Shown here one piece after another: positions 27,982 through 38,807 of a stretch of DNA of 64,000 bases. The notes under the pieces were generated by a model. That model searched no databases. It was not told the origin of the DNA and was given only the letters and a program-made list of their open reading frames with translations. Location: assembly GCA_958009055.1 (NCBI GenBank), contig OY253649.1, positions 496,001-560,000 of the forward strand, given 5' to 3'. Numbering within the stretch: the first letter of the stretch is position 1; each line of letters begins with the position of its first letter. Both the position numbers and the translations under genes were made by a program. This DNA is from Choricystis sp. odSpoLacu1. Its lineage: Eukaryota; Chlorophyta; Trebouxiophyceae.

Positions 27982-28969
27982 TCACGGCCTCCCATTCACC
28001 GGCCCCAGCTCCAAGTCACCAGCGCCCCCCCCACCCCCTTCCCCCTCGCTCTCGCGCGTTTCGGCGTCGGACGCAAGAGTGTCCACCACCGCCCTCTCCG
28101 CGGCGCCACCCTCCCCCCGCACCGCGTCCGCCATGGCGCGCCTCGCCAGCAGGACGGCGTAGGACGCGCCTGCAGCGGTGGCGGCCGCCCCTGCCGCCGC
28201 GGCGGCCAGGGCGGCGGGGCCTGTCGGGCCGGCGCGTCCTTCCACCACGTCGGCCAGAGAGGCCGCCAGCGACCCCGCGTACGCAAACAGGGCGACCCAG
28301 GGAGCCACCGCGGCGGCAGAGGCCAGAGCGTAGGGTAAGAAGCGGACCGAGGTCGCCGCGAGTGCAATGTTCAACGCATTCCACGGCAGTGCAGGCGACA
28401 ACCGCAGCAACGCCACCAGCCTCCACCCCGCCCCCCGGGACAGGGCGGCGTCCAGCGTGGCCCAGCGGGGGGGGGGCGGCCGCCAGCCAGGCGGCCACGC
28501 GGGCGCGCAGCAGGGTGCGGCCCAGGGCGAAGGCGGCGGTCTGGCCGACAACCAGGCCGGTCCACCCGACGGCTGCCCCATTCAGTGCGCCGAACAAAGC
28601 TCCTGCCAGCAGGCAGAACAGCGACGCCGGCACCATGACGACGACGGCGGCGGCTTCGACGGCGGCGAAGAGGGTGGCGCCCGCGGCGGGGTGGGCGGAC
28701 AGCCAAGCGAGCGTGTCGGGGCCAAGGGCGGCGTTTGCGATGGCTGGCACGCCGCCTGCCTCACCGACCGTGTGCACGAGAAACAGTAGGGCTGCTGCGG
28801 CCACCACCAGGGCGCCAAAACGGGCAACCCAGGCTCGTCCGAGCCTGGGACGTTCGCCGCTCGACAGTCTGCTCGGCAGCGACGCCCACGCGGGGAGGCG
28901 CGGCAGGAACGGGTGCGATGCGTCATCCCGGTCAGCCTTGCGCGCGCCGGGGGAGAGGGCGCGCTGCAT
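27982..28969 (-). CDS. TVP38/TMEM64 (DedA/VTT-domain) membrane protein
   Basis: Polytopic protein of the SNARE-associated/VTT family, which includes lipid scramblases of Golgi or plastid membranes. One exon; ATG at 28969. Membrane helix VARFGALVVAAAALLFLVHT, then AAVVVMVPASLFCLLAGALF and VGQTAAFALGRTLLR (the G-x4-F-x-G...R pattern). The second half is WRLVALLRLSPALPWNALNI, LPYALASAAAVAPWVALFAY and a hydrophilic tail. The halves lie in different frames. Removing one C of the C10 run (28467-28476) joins AAWLAAAPP to RWATLDAALSRGAGW, as in the family, for 328 residues. Head to head with the TrmJ-like gene, only 91 bp between starts. Confidence 0.82.
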
Positions 28970-29060
28970 ATGGGGCGCGTGCAGACACACCAACGTCCCG
29001 CGCCAAAAACGGCGAGACGAATGGGAGAGCGACGACAAGCGACGCCCCACTTCAGTCGAA

Positions 29061-29888
29061 ATGGGCGTGCTATCAAAAACGGGCCTTGCAATCGTCTTGG
29101 TCGCCCCGCGCGTCCCAGAGAACGTGGGCGCCGTCTGCCGTGTCGCCTCCAACTATGGCGTGTCCGAGGTGCGCGTCGCGGCCGCCCGCTGCGACCCACG
29201 CGGCCCCGTCGCCGCCCGCGTCGCCGTCGTCGCCCCGTCCTTCACCTCGCTCAGTCTGCACGCCACCCTGGCCGACGCTCTGAGCGATGGCGTGTACGCG
29301 GTGGGCATGTCTCGGCGGTCGGGGGGGACGCGCGTCGCGGCGACGTCGCCGGCTGCCCTGTTTTCAGAGCTGCTGTCGTTGTCGTCAAGTCCAGACGCCA
29401 CCACCCCACCACCACGCCTCGCCCTCGTATTTGGCAGGGAGGAGGCGGGCCTGACGACCGATGAGTTGGCGTTGTGTGCGGGTGGCACCTTGTCTTTGCC
29501 CCACGTCGACGCCGGCTTTGGATCCCTCAACCTGTCGCACGCGGTCGCGGTGACGCTGGCCCTGGCTGCTGACGCTGCTGCGGCAGCAGCAGGTGAAGGT
29601 GAATGCGCACCACGCACCCCCCTCCTCACCGACAGCCCTCCCCTCCTCCACGCCCCCGCGCCGCCCGCCACCTTGGACGCGCTCATCGCCCGCGTCGCCG
29701 CCCTGTGCGCCCGCGTCGGCCTGGACCCCGCCGAAGCCGTGGCGGGGGACGGCAACCACGGGCGCAAGCTGCGTGTCCCGGGGCACGTGCGGTCACTGGC
29801 GGTTCGGGGGCGCGCGACGCGCACAGAGGTGGGAGCGCTGCACGCGCTGTTGAGGGAGGTGGAGGAAGAGTTGGGTGGGGTAGAGTAG
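29061..29888 (+). CDS. SpoU/TrmJ-like tRNA/rRNA 2'-O-methyltransferase
   Basis: Single exon, 275 residues. SPOUT knot protein: LAIVLVAPRVPENVGAVCRV (motif 1), LALVFGREEAGLTTDELALC (motif 2) and LPHVDAGFGSLNLSHAVAVT (motif 3, S-L-N-L-S). This is the TrmJ pattern for tRNA Nm32 methylation. The C-terminal helix bundle (RKLRVPGHVRSLAVRGRATR, then EVGALHALLREVEEEL) matches the TrmJ extension. No obvious transit peptide: the ATG at 29061 is directly before motif 1, so a cytosolic or nuclear site is likely unless an upstream exon exists. The target nucleotide cannot be deduced. Confidence 0.82.
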   Translation: MGVLSKTGLAIVLVAPRVPENVGAVCRVASNYGVSEVRVAAARCDPRGPVAARVAVVAPSFTSLSLHATLADALSDGVYAVGMSRRSGGTRVAATSPAALFSELLSLSSSPDATTPPPRLALVFGREEAGLTTDELALCAGGTLSLPHVDAGFGSLNLSHAVAVTLALAADAAAAAAGEGECAPRTPLLTDSPPLLHAPAPPATLDALIARVAALCARVGLDPAEAVAGDGNHGRKLRVPGHVRSLAVRGRATRTEVGALHALLREVEEELGGVE

Positions 29889-30276
29889 ACTAGAACGCAG
29901 GCCAGAGGGAGGGGGGTGTCGCGTGGGTGGGTGTGTTGCGCGGTGGGTGGGAGAGTGCAAAGAACTCCGCACTCAATGGACGACGGAAAAGGCGCAAGCA
30001 AGCGTCCACCCGCAATTGCTTCACTCTTCTCTCTCTGTGTGCGCTGCGTCTCCGTGTGTGCGCGCCTCCCTTTCTACACACACGGCCGCGTGGTGCCCTG
30101 TCTCTGTTCACAACGGCACACGAGGGGAGGCACAGAGGCCTGCAGCACGGGGCCTGCCCCCACACACAGTCCACGCGCGTGCTTGTGCGTGCTCCCCATC
30201 CCCTCCCCGCCCACGCGCCGGGGGCCCCACCCGTGACGCGGGGGTGACCCCCCACACCTGCGTGTGAGCGCTCACC
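29889..30276. other. Intergenic, TrmJ-like gene to PHT4
   Basis: 388 bp with C/T-rich and CA/GT-rich stretches and no conserved frame. It contains the 3' UTR of the methyltransferase gene and the promoter of the transporter. No identifiable motif. Confidence 0.4.
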
Positions 30277-31951
30277 ATGCGTGCACCCACGCCCGCGCGC
30301 CAACCGCCGCCCGGGCTGCGCGCGCGACCGCGCGCCGGCACGCCTCGCCCGCCCTGCGCCATCCCTCCCCCCCGCGACGCGCCACCCCCCCCCCCTGGAT
30401 GGCGCCAGGCGGCCCCTGGCACTGCCATCAACCGCGCCCGAGGTGGAGCCACTGGCGCCCGAGGCTGAGAGTGTGGATGTGACTCCCCTCACGCCCTCCG
30501 ACACCTTCTACGCGACCCGCCCCGGCCCCCTCGCCGCCCTGGCCCACGCGGCCACGACACCGGCCTCCGAGGGGGGCGGCTGGAGGCGCCTGCCTGCGAG
30601 GTATCGCGTCGCTGCAGGCTCCGCTGCCGCATTCGTCGTGTGCAACATGGACAAAGTCAACATGAGCGTCGCCATCATCCCCATGGCCGCCGCCCACGGG
30701 TGGGATGGGGCAACCATTGGGGCGGTGCAGAGCGCGTTTTTCTGGGGGTATGCATTGACGCAACTCCCCGGGGGGGCTGTCGCGAGCCGCATCGGGGGCG
30801 CCGCGCTGTTGCCGGTCGGCGTCGGTCTCTGGTCGGCCGCCACCGCCGCCGTCCCCCTGGCCGCCGCGGCCGGCCTGCCTCCTTTGCTGGCCGCCCGCGC
30901 TGCAGTGGGTCTGGGCGAGGGCGTCGCCCCCGCGTCTGCGACTGACATGGTGGCTCGACTGACACACCCGACCGAGCGCGCGCGCACCGTCACCTTCATC
31001 TTTGGCGGCCTGCACGCGGGGTCGTTGATAGGCCTCCTGGCAGCCCCCCCTCTGATCGACGCGTTTGGCACGGACGCCGTGTTCTACGGGTTCGGGGGGG
31101 CGGGCCTGCTCTGGACGCTGGTGTGGAGGCGCCTGCTGGCCGGGGTGGTGGCCGACGACCCGGAAGCGGCCGCCGCGTTGAGGCATGCAGCGGATGGAAG
31201 TGGGAGTGGTGGTGGGGAGGAGGGTGCGGCGGGATCGTCACCCTCCTCCACCGCCACCCTCCCTGTCCCCTGGCGCGCGTTCCTTCGCTCCCCGCCCTAC
31301 CGCGCCCTCGCCTTCACCCACTTTGCCAACAACTGGCTGCACTACGTGCTGATGGCGTGGCTGCCGTCCTACTTCAAGGCGACGCTGTCGCTGTCGTTGG
31401 ATGCAGCGGCAGCTGTTGCCCTTTTGCCTCCCGCAGCAGCACTCGCGGTTGCCACCGTCGCCGGCCCCATCGCCGACGCCATGCTGGACCGCGGCTACTC
31501 GCTGGCCGTCACCCGCAAAGCGGCCCAGGGGGCCGCGTTCCTGCTGCCCGCCGCCAGCCTGGCGGCGGCGGGCACGCTCGCGCGCGGGGATGGCCCCGTG
31601 ACCGTCGCCCTCGTCTCCGCGGCGCTCGGCCTCTCCTCCCTGTCCCTCGCCGGCCTCTACTGCAACCACGCCGACCTGAGTCCACGGCACGCCCCCCTGC
31701 TGTTGGGGGGGACGACGGCGGTGGGCGCGGTGCCAGGGGTGATTGGCGTCGCGGCCACTGGCGCTCTCCTGGACGCGACCGGATCCTGGGAGGTTGCCCT
31801 CTTCGGGCCCACCTGCATCCTGCTCGTCGCGGGCGCCGCCGTGTTTGCGACGTGGGGGTCGGCGGATGAGCAGGGTTGGGAGGAGGATGGGCCGCTGTGG
31901 GTGGAGAGGGCGTGGGGAGCGGCGTGGGGTGAGGCGAAGCAGGAGGATTAG
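30277..31951 (+). CDS. PHT4: PHT4/SLC17-type anion (phosphate) transporter
   Basis: Major facilitator of the plastid/Golgi phosphate-anion group. One exon, about 557 residues. TM1 FVVCNMDKVNMSVAIIPMAA, then VQSAFFWGYALTQLPGGAVA (the W-G-Y...T-Q-x-x-G-G signature), AARAAVGLGEGVAPASA and GGLHAGSLIGLLAAPPLI. The second half has FANNWLHYVLMAWLPSYFK and LAGLYCNHADLSPRHAPLL, with the conserved N-H-x-D of PHT4 proteins. About 12 hydrophobic segments. The conserved frame has no ATG before TM1. The ATG at 30277 opens a basic/Pro-rich transit-like peptide one base out of frame across C11 (30385-30395). Removing one C joins them. Substrate (phosphate, ascorbate or glutamate) is unknown. Confidence 0.87.
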
Positions 31952-32128
31952 GCAGACAGGACCGATTTTGACCTGTGTTTTTCGTGCCGTTGAAAAGCGA
32001 GAATGTATTCTTTTGATTGTATCGAATTCGTGTTGGTTGAAACAGAGAGCATAGAGGGGGGCGAAGTGGACAGTGTTTTTGGTTTTCTACCGACCGAAAG
32101 AAAAAAAGCGACACGACCCACCCATCTC

Positions 32129-34247
32129 CTACCCACCCACCAACCCCGCCAACCTCTTCTCCAGCGTGCCCAGAAACTTGGCCTGCCGCTCCACCCTCGG
32201 CCCCAGCAGGTTGACGGGCAGGGTTTCCCCCTCCGCCGGGCGGATGGGGACAAGATCCGCGGTTTCCCAGGACCGCATCGCCCAACAAAACCAGAACAAG
32301 GGCAGCAGCAGCCCCGCCTGCAGCAGGTTGATGGCGGTGAAGTTGCCGTGCAGGCCGTGCAGGCCCCACGACGTCAGCGGGAGTTGGAGCAGGCCGACGA
32401 CGCCGTTGACACAGTTGTCGATGGCGACCATGCGCCCAAAGTTTCGAAACCCAAACAGCGCGCCAAAAATGGAGTAATAACTCGTGTACAAAAAAAAACG
32501 GCCGTACGTCCACAGGAGCAGGGTGACGACTTGGAAGGGGAGGGAGGGGATGGCTTGGGCGAGGGAGGCGGCGACGGCCAGAGCGTTGATGGTGGCGAGT
32601 GTCGCGCCGTAGCCGCGGTGGTCGAGGAGCCACCCGATGCAGGGAATGCCGACGAAACCGAATGCTGGCACGATGGACGCGATCTTTGTGTACGTCCACC
32701 CTGTGCCTGCATCCCCTTTTGATTCCAGTTGCAGGCGGGTCGTGCCCAGATAAAACTGGAGGAAGAGGACGTTCAATGTGTAAAACGCGCCCATGCCTGT
32801 CGACTCGGCCGACCGAAACTGAGCCCAAAACGGTTTCTCCCTCAACTCCACAAAGCGGCGAGCCTCAAAAGTGAGCTTGCCGTAGGATTCGGAGGGGGCG
32901 GCCGGGGCGGCGGGGCGGGAGGAGGGGGAGGGCGCCGCGAGCGGGGCGCCCCCGCCGTCGGACGGACGGCGGGGGTCGCTGCCCCCTGAATCCAGCTCCG
33001 CCCACCTCGGGTCGGCTGAATCAGCGACGCCGCCCGCGCCCAAGGGGCGCAGGCCCATGTAGGCGAGGGCGGCTTCACCGGACAGGGGGCCGGGGGACAC
33101 GGCGAGAGGGGATGCCCCCGGCGACGACGGCGCGCGCGTCGCGGTGACGGCCGGCGGCTTGGCCCCCGGCGGCAGGCTGGCCAGGGAGATGTCACCTGGT
33201 GTCGCGGTGGTGGCCGTGGCCACGGTCGGCCGGCGGTGGGCGTAGTCGCGGCGCGCGACGACCGAAAACTTGCCCGCCCCCGTCCACACGTGCGCCTGCC
33301 CCACGCGCAGCGCGTGCCAGGGCTGCATCCAGAAGGCGAGCGGGATCCACAGCGCACACACACCCGCATAAGCCGCCAGTATGGTGCGGAAGGCGGCGGG
33401 GGCGGCGACATCGCCCGCGGCCGCTGCGGCCGCGCCGCCCGCGGCGGCCGACCAGATTGCTTCTAGAAGATAAAACACGATGCCACAGCCCGTGAATCCC
33501 GCCACGAGGAGTGAAGAGATGAGCCCACGCCGCGTGGGGAACAGGTTGAAGACGTGCATCTGGGCGAGGTGGAACGTGATGCCGCCCAGCCCCAGCAGCA
33601 CGGCCGACGCGGGCAGCGCGCCGGGAAGCGTCGCCCCCCCAAACGCCAGCAGCAGCAGGGCGGCCGCGTTCAGGCACACCCCCAGCGCCGTGGTGAGTTT
33701 GGGCCCCAGCCAGTCGAGGACGGGGCCGACGGCGACGGGGCCGGAGTTGAGGGCAAACGCGCCGACCGTCCAGACGACTGCCAGGCGCGTGTCGCGCGCG
33801 GCGCACGAGGCGGAGGGCAGGGCTGGCGCAGGACAGGAGTCTGCGTACGCGCCCTGCGCTTTCAGCATGAGGGCGAGCGCGTTCCAGCCGAAGATGAGGC
33901 CGCCTGGGTGGGGGGGAGGGGTGGGTGAGAAGGGGATGACGAAAAGGGCGGTCGGTCGGGTCTCCGTCGCCTTTGCCCACCTCCCGACAGCGCTGCTCCA
34001 CGGTCGCACGCCACCCACCACCGCCTCTGCATCCACTGGCTTGCTCGTGGGGCGAGGCAGGCCCAGGCCAAAACAGGCACACCCCCATTGACTGCTGCGC
34101 GCATCGTGCCATCCCCCCACAAACACACACACACACACACACACGCACGCACGCACCCTGCACAAACTCGCCCACAAAGGCTTGCGCCAGCAGGGCGTAC
34201 TTGCTGTCGCGCCAGCCGCGCGGCAGGTCCAGGGTGTCGGCGTTCAT
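32129..34247 (-). CDS. SLC43 (LAT3/LAT4)-like major facilitator
   Basis: Exons 34157..34247 and 32129..33903, 621 residues; GTGCGT donor, phase 1. LIFGWNALALMLKAQGAYAD followed by a Cys-containing extracellular loop resembles TM1 of SLC43 amino-acid transporters. Next are LNSGPVAVGPVLDWLGPKLT (MFS motif A region), LGGITFHLAQMHVFNLFPTR and SSLLVAGFTGCGIVF. A ~150-residue Pro/Ser/Ala-rich cytosolic loop separates the halves. The second half has FYTLNVLFLQFYLGTTRLQL, GFVGIPCIGWLLDHRGYGAT and SYYSIFGALFGFRNFGRMVA. Eleven or twelve helices. SLC43 carriers are uniporters of large neutral amino acids in animals; the substrate here is unknown. Divergent from the 2OG oxygenase gene (220 bp). Confidence 0.75.
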
Positions 34248-34467
34248 CGAGGTGTGGGTGTTTGGGGGAAGGCTGCGCAAACGAGATGCGTGGGAAGAGG
34301 GGGTGTGCGCTTATTTCACGGCTGCGCCATGTGTGTAGCGACGGTGTGTGTGCTTGTGTGTGTGCTGTGGCCGCGGGGTGACGTCCCGGGCGATGCGAAA
34401 ACCAAACACGAAAAAAGGTTTGGCATCACACTCTCACGTTTTCGACGACATCCCTCTCTCGTTGTCG

Positions 34468-35687
34468 ATGCTGCGCGGCCTCACCACACGCGCCGCGCGG
34501 CTGCGCAGTGCAGCTGCGCAGACGCGCGGCTTTGGAAGGGCCTTCCACAGCCTGCCCGTCATTGACGTCCGCCCCCTGGAGGCGGGCGCGAGTGGGGAGA
34601 CGCTTGACAGAGTCGCGCGCGAGTTGGCCGACGCGTGCCGCAGCGTCGGCTTCTTCTACGCGAGGACGGGTGAGTGCGTGTGTGAGAGAGAGAGAGACAG
34701 AGAAAGAGAGAGAGGATGGAACGCGCTCACCCTCACCTCTCTTCAGACGCTCTTGGCGACGACGACGCCACGGCCGCCCTGCTGTCCTCCGCCGCCGCCT
34801 GGTTTGAGCTGCCGGAGGAGGCCAAGGCGGCAGTGGCCCTGTCCCGCAAGACAGGTTTTAGGGGGTACCAACGCCTGGGATCCAACGTCACGCGCTATGG
34901 CGACGGCAGCGACAACGCGTTTGTTCGCGACCACCACGCCGCCCTCGACTACTACAGGGAGACGGGGGAGGCCGAGAGCGACGCCACCATCCCGCTGCAC
35001 GCGCGCCGGGTGGCCCCCGCCACGCCGTCCCCCGTGCACGCGCGCCGCAACCCGTGGCCGGGCGACGCGCCGGGCGCGCCCCCCTCCTTCGAGCCCCAGC
35101 TGCGGTCCCACCTGGACGCCTGCCTGACGTTGGGAGGCGTCATCATGCGTGGCCTGGCGGTGGGGCTGGGGGCGAAGGCGACAGCGTTTGAAGACGGTGG
35201 GACGAGTCCTGGCTCGACGTACTGGGTGAGTCGAGTGATTCACTACCCCCCCCTCCCGCCGTCCGCGGTCGCTGCCGCCGCCGATGCAGTCGCCGGCCGC
35301 CCCGCCTCTCGGGCCGCCCCTCTCTCGTGTGGCGAGCACACTGACTATGGCGCTCTCACCCTGGTGGCTGCTGACGCTCCTGGGCTGCAAGTGCGCAACG
35401 CGCACGGCGCCTGGGTGGCCGCCGCCCCGCGCCCCGGGTGCGTCGTCGTCAACGTGGGCGACTGCCTGCGTGTCTGGTCGGGGGGGGCGTGGCAGCCGAC
35501 GCTGCACAGGGTGGTGCACGCAAAGGCGGAGAGGCCGAGGACCAGTGCCGCGTTTTTCTACGAACCGGCGTTTGACGTGACGTGCCGCTCGATCGTGCCT
35601 GGCCAAGGAGGCGGAGAGACGCTGCACTATGGGCGCCACCTGACGGGCAAGGTGTTGAGCAACTTTGAGCTGGAGGACGCGGCGTAA
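34468..35687 (+). CDS. 2-oxoglutarate/Fe(II) oxygenase, isopenicillin-N-synthase type
   Basis: Exons 34468..34669 and 34747..35687; 380 residues. The N-terminus (MLRGLTTRAARLRSAAAQTR) looks like a mitochondrial or plastid presequence. It leads to LPVIDVRPLE and LADACRSVGFFYART, the DIOX_N start. The core has SRKTGFRGYQRLGSNVTRYG and the iron ligands H-x-D in SCGEHTDYGALTL with the distal His in PTLHRVVH. The 2OG-binding R-x-S is in RPRTSAAFFYEP. All catalytic residues are present. The family is broad (hormone, flavonoid and other small-molecule hydroxylases), so the substrate cannot be told. The single intron sits after the DIOX_N beta strand. Confidence 0.88.
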
Positions 35688-35901
35688 GAGTCTCTCCTCT
35701 GCGCCGCGTCGGGTTGGAGAGGAGTGAGTGAGTGAGGGTGAGAGAGAGGGTGAGAGAAACGAAGAAAAACAAGCCGCAAACACAAGTGAAAAAACTAGAC
35801 CACGCCGGCGGGGCCCCGCCCCCCCTTTGAAACCCTCCCTCGACAACGTCGACCCACGTGTGTGAATCTCCTGACGCGTGCGCGCGCACCACCCTCCCCA
35901 C

Positions 35902-38633
35902 ATGCCGGCCGCCACAGACGACGGCGCGCCATGCCATGTTGCGGCCGACGGCGGCAGCGAGTCCACGTGGCCGCCTCCCGCCTGCACGCGGTGCCGGTCA
36001 GCCGATGTGGCGTCGTCACCTCGGCCGTGCTATGGTGAGAGAGGAGGGTGGGGGAGGGAGAGCGCGCCGCGTTTGCCCAGCCACAGAGCGTCCCTCTTGC
36101 CGAAAACCTGGCCCATTGGCGCCCCCGCCCCCGCCGCCACACCGCGGTCACCGCCCACTCTGCCCCACCACACGACGCCGACACACGTGTAGCTGTGTCG
36201 GGGAGGGCGAGACGGCTTTTTGGTGGCTGCAGCGTGGCGCCAGCGCCTCGCCACAATGGAGAGGGCGCGCCCCCACCTCTGACTTAACCACCCGCTTCAC
36301 TCACAGGCCTCCCCCGCTCCGTCTCTCCCGGCCGCCCCCCCTGGCTCCCGCGCGCCCCATCCTCCTCCTCCTCCGACGTCGAAGATGTCTACGACGACGG
36401 CGGCTGGGCGGACGCCCCCCCCGACGTGTTGAGGCTGGTGGTTGGCAGGCTCGCCCCACACGATGTCCAAACAGCCCTCCTCGTGTGCCGCGACTGGGCG
36501 GCCGGGTTCGCGGGCGGGCTGGCGAGTTTGAGGCCGAGGCTGCTGCGGGTGGACAGACTGGTGGAACGGTGAGAGAAAGGGAGAGGATGCGTTTTTCGAG
36601 GGTGGGAGGAGAGTCAGGCGCGTCGTTTTTCACCCACCCACCCCTAACACAGCTTCCCCTCCCTCCAACACCTGGACCTCTCCTCCTGCCGCCGCATCAC
36701 CGACCACGACGTTCGCTCCCTGGCCCCCCTGGGCGCCTCCCTGCGCGGCCTGTCCCTCGCAGGGGCGGAGGGGGTGACAGATTTGGGGGTTGCCTCCCTT
36801 CGCGGCCTCCCCCGCCTCATGTCCCTCTCCCTGGCCGGCTGCTGCCGCCTCACCGACGACGGCGCCGCCCGCATCGGCGCTATGACGGGCCTGACCGAGC
36901 TGGACGTGTCGGGCTGCGTCGCCTTGACGCCCAAAGGGTTTGCGGCCCTCGCGGCAGCGCTTCCCAACCTCGCGTCGCTCAAAGCGGGCGGCTGCTCCCG
37001 CGTCGCCACCGTCACCGACGCCTGTGTGGCGGCCCTGGCCCCTCTGACAGCACTCACGCGGCTGGACCTGGCGGGCTGCCTGGAGTTGACGGATGCAGGG
37101 CTGCTGGACGTGGCCGCCCCGGGCGCGCCCCGCGACGCCACCACCACCCCTCCACCCCGCCGCCCTCGCGCCGCCCTGCGAGCCCTGATTCTGTGGAACT
37201 GTATGCGCCTGTTTGACGACGGCATGCAGGCTCTGACGAGCCTCACCGGCCTCACCGAGCTCTCCCTGCGCGGGTGCCAACAACTGAGCGACGCGGCCAT
37301 CACGCCCCTTACCTCCCTCCACCGCGTCGCCTGCCTCGACCTGCGCGCCTGTGAACGCGTGACGGGGGCCACCCTGGACGGGCTGGCTCATTCGAGAGCC
37401 CTCACCTGGCTGTCGCTGCGCGGCTGCTACAAAGTGGCGGCTCCCGGGGTGGCGGCCGTCGGGCGTGTGACGTCGCTCGAGTCGCTCTCCCTGCGCGAGT
37501 GCTGGCAAGTCACCGCCCCCGGGCTCGCGTCCCTGGCCCGCTTGACGCGGTTGACAGAACTCGACTTGCAGGGGTGCCGCAATGTGGCCAATGAACCCGG
37601 GGTGGCGTTGCCTGGGTTGGCGTCCCTCACCCGCCTCGCCACGCTCAACCTTCGCGGCTGTGACGGCGTCGCCGACGGCGGCCTCACCCCGCTCGCCGGC
37701 GCCTCCTCCCTCGCCTCCCTCGACTTATCGGGTTGCCACCGCCTCACAGGAGCGGGTTTGGCCCCCGTCGGCAGGCTGGCCGCCCTCACCTCCCTCCGCC
37801 TGCAGCACTGCCGCGGCGTGCGGCGCGGCGCCGACCTCGCCCCCCTCGCCTCCCTCCCCCGCCTCGCCGCCCTCTCCCTTTCCGGCTGCCCCCACCTGGG
37901 GGGCGGCGGCGTCGGCGAGCTCGCCCCCCTGGCCGCCCTGCGCTCCCTGGACCTGGACGGGTGCCGGGGCGGGGGCGCGCTGGATGGCGGGCTGGCGAGG
38001 CTGGCGCCCCTCACCGCGGTGACCGCGCTCAACCTGCAGGGCGCCGCCATCACGGACGCCGGCCTCGCGGCCGCCGCCGGCCTCTCCTCCCTGGTCACCC
38101 TCAACCTGCAGGATGTGCCCACCGTCACGGGCGCCGGCCTCGCCACCTGGCGCGCGCCCCACCTCACGTCGCTCTCCCTCCAAAACGCGGCCTCCGTCGA
38201 TGACGCCGGCCTCGCCGCCGCCGCCGCCGCCCTCACCTCCCTGCGCTCCCTCAACGTCAAGGGGTGTCGCGCCCTGACGGACGCGGGCCTGTCGGCCCTG
38301 GCCCCCCTCACCCGGCTGCACCACCTGCGGCTGCAAGGCAACCAGCGCGTCACGTCGGAGGGTGTGGCCTCCCTCACCGCCCTCGGCGCCCTGCGTGCCG
38401 TCGAGCTGGCCAACTGCTGGCGTGTGACGGACGACGGTGTGCTGGCCCTGGCGCGTGGGTTGACAGCGTTGGCGTCTCTCGACCTGTCCTACTGTTGGCA
38501 GGTCACCGACGCTGCTGCGACCGCGCTCGCCAAAGGCTCTCTCGTGCGATTGACGGTCACAGGGTGCCACAGACTGACGGCGAGGGGGAGGGCGGCGGTG
38601 CAGCACCTGCTGGAGTATCCTGTGCTGTATTGA
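35902..38633 (+). CDS. F-box/leucine-rich-repeat protein (FBXL/AMN1 type)
   Basis: Exons 35902..36034, 36307..36568 and 36653..38633; 791 residues. After an acidic, Ser-rich linker, PPDVLRLVVGRLAPHDVQTA and LLVCRDWAAG (near residues 80-125) fit an F-box. Some twenty cysteine-containing LRRs follow, each like LTGLTELSLRGCQQLSDAAI (L-x-x-L-x-L-x-x-C-x-x-L-T-D). They run to the end of the protein. FBXL proteins recruit substrates to SCF ubiquitin ligases, and AMN1-type LRRs also act in yeast mitotic exit. Repeat 9 has a Pro/Thr-rich insert (TPPPRRPRAAL). Exon 1 is short and poorly conserved, so the start is less sure than the rest. The large third exon is in a single frame despite its repetitive, GC-rich DNA. 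Confidence 0.8.
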
Positions 38634-38807
38634 GAAGTGGTGGGAGAAGGAGGGGGGGGGGTCACAAAAAAGAATTGATTTCAACAGAGGTCCGCCCAAA
38701 ACCGCGCGCAGCTCCCATAAATGTAAAAAAAAAAAAATCAAACGCACTGCAACACTGCACATACATACAACCAACAGCCGAAACAAAAAACGCTCATCTT
38801 TCTCTCC

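Noticed and set aside
36630..38786. Several antisense and alternate frames over the F-box/LRR gene
   Set aside because: They mirror the periodic LRR codons; the sense frame has regular LRRs and correct splice sites.
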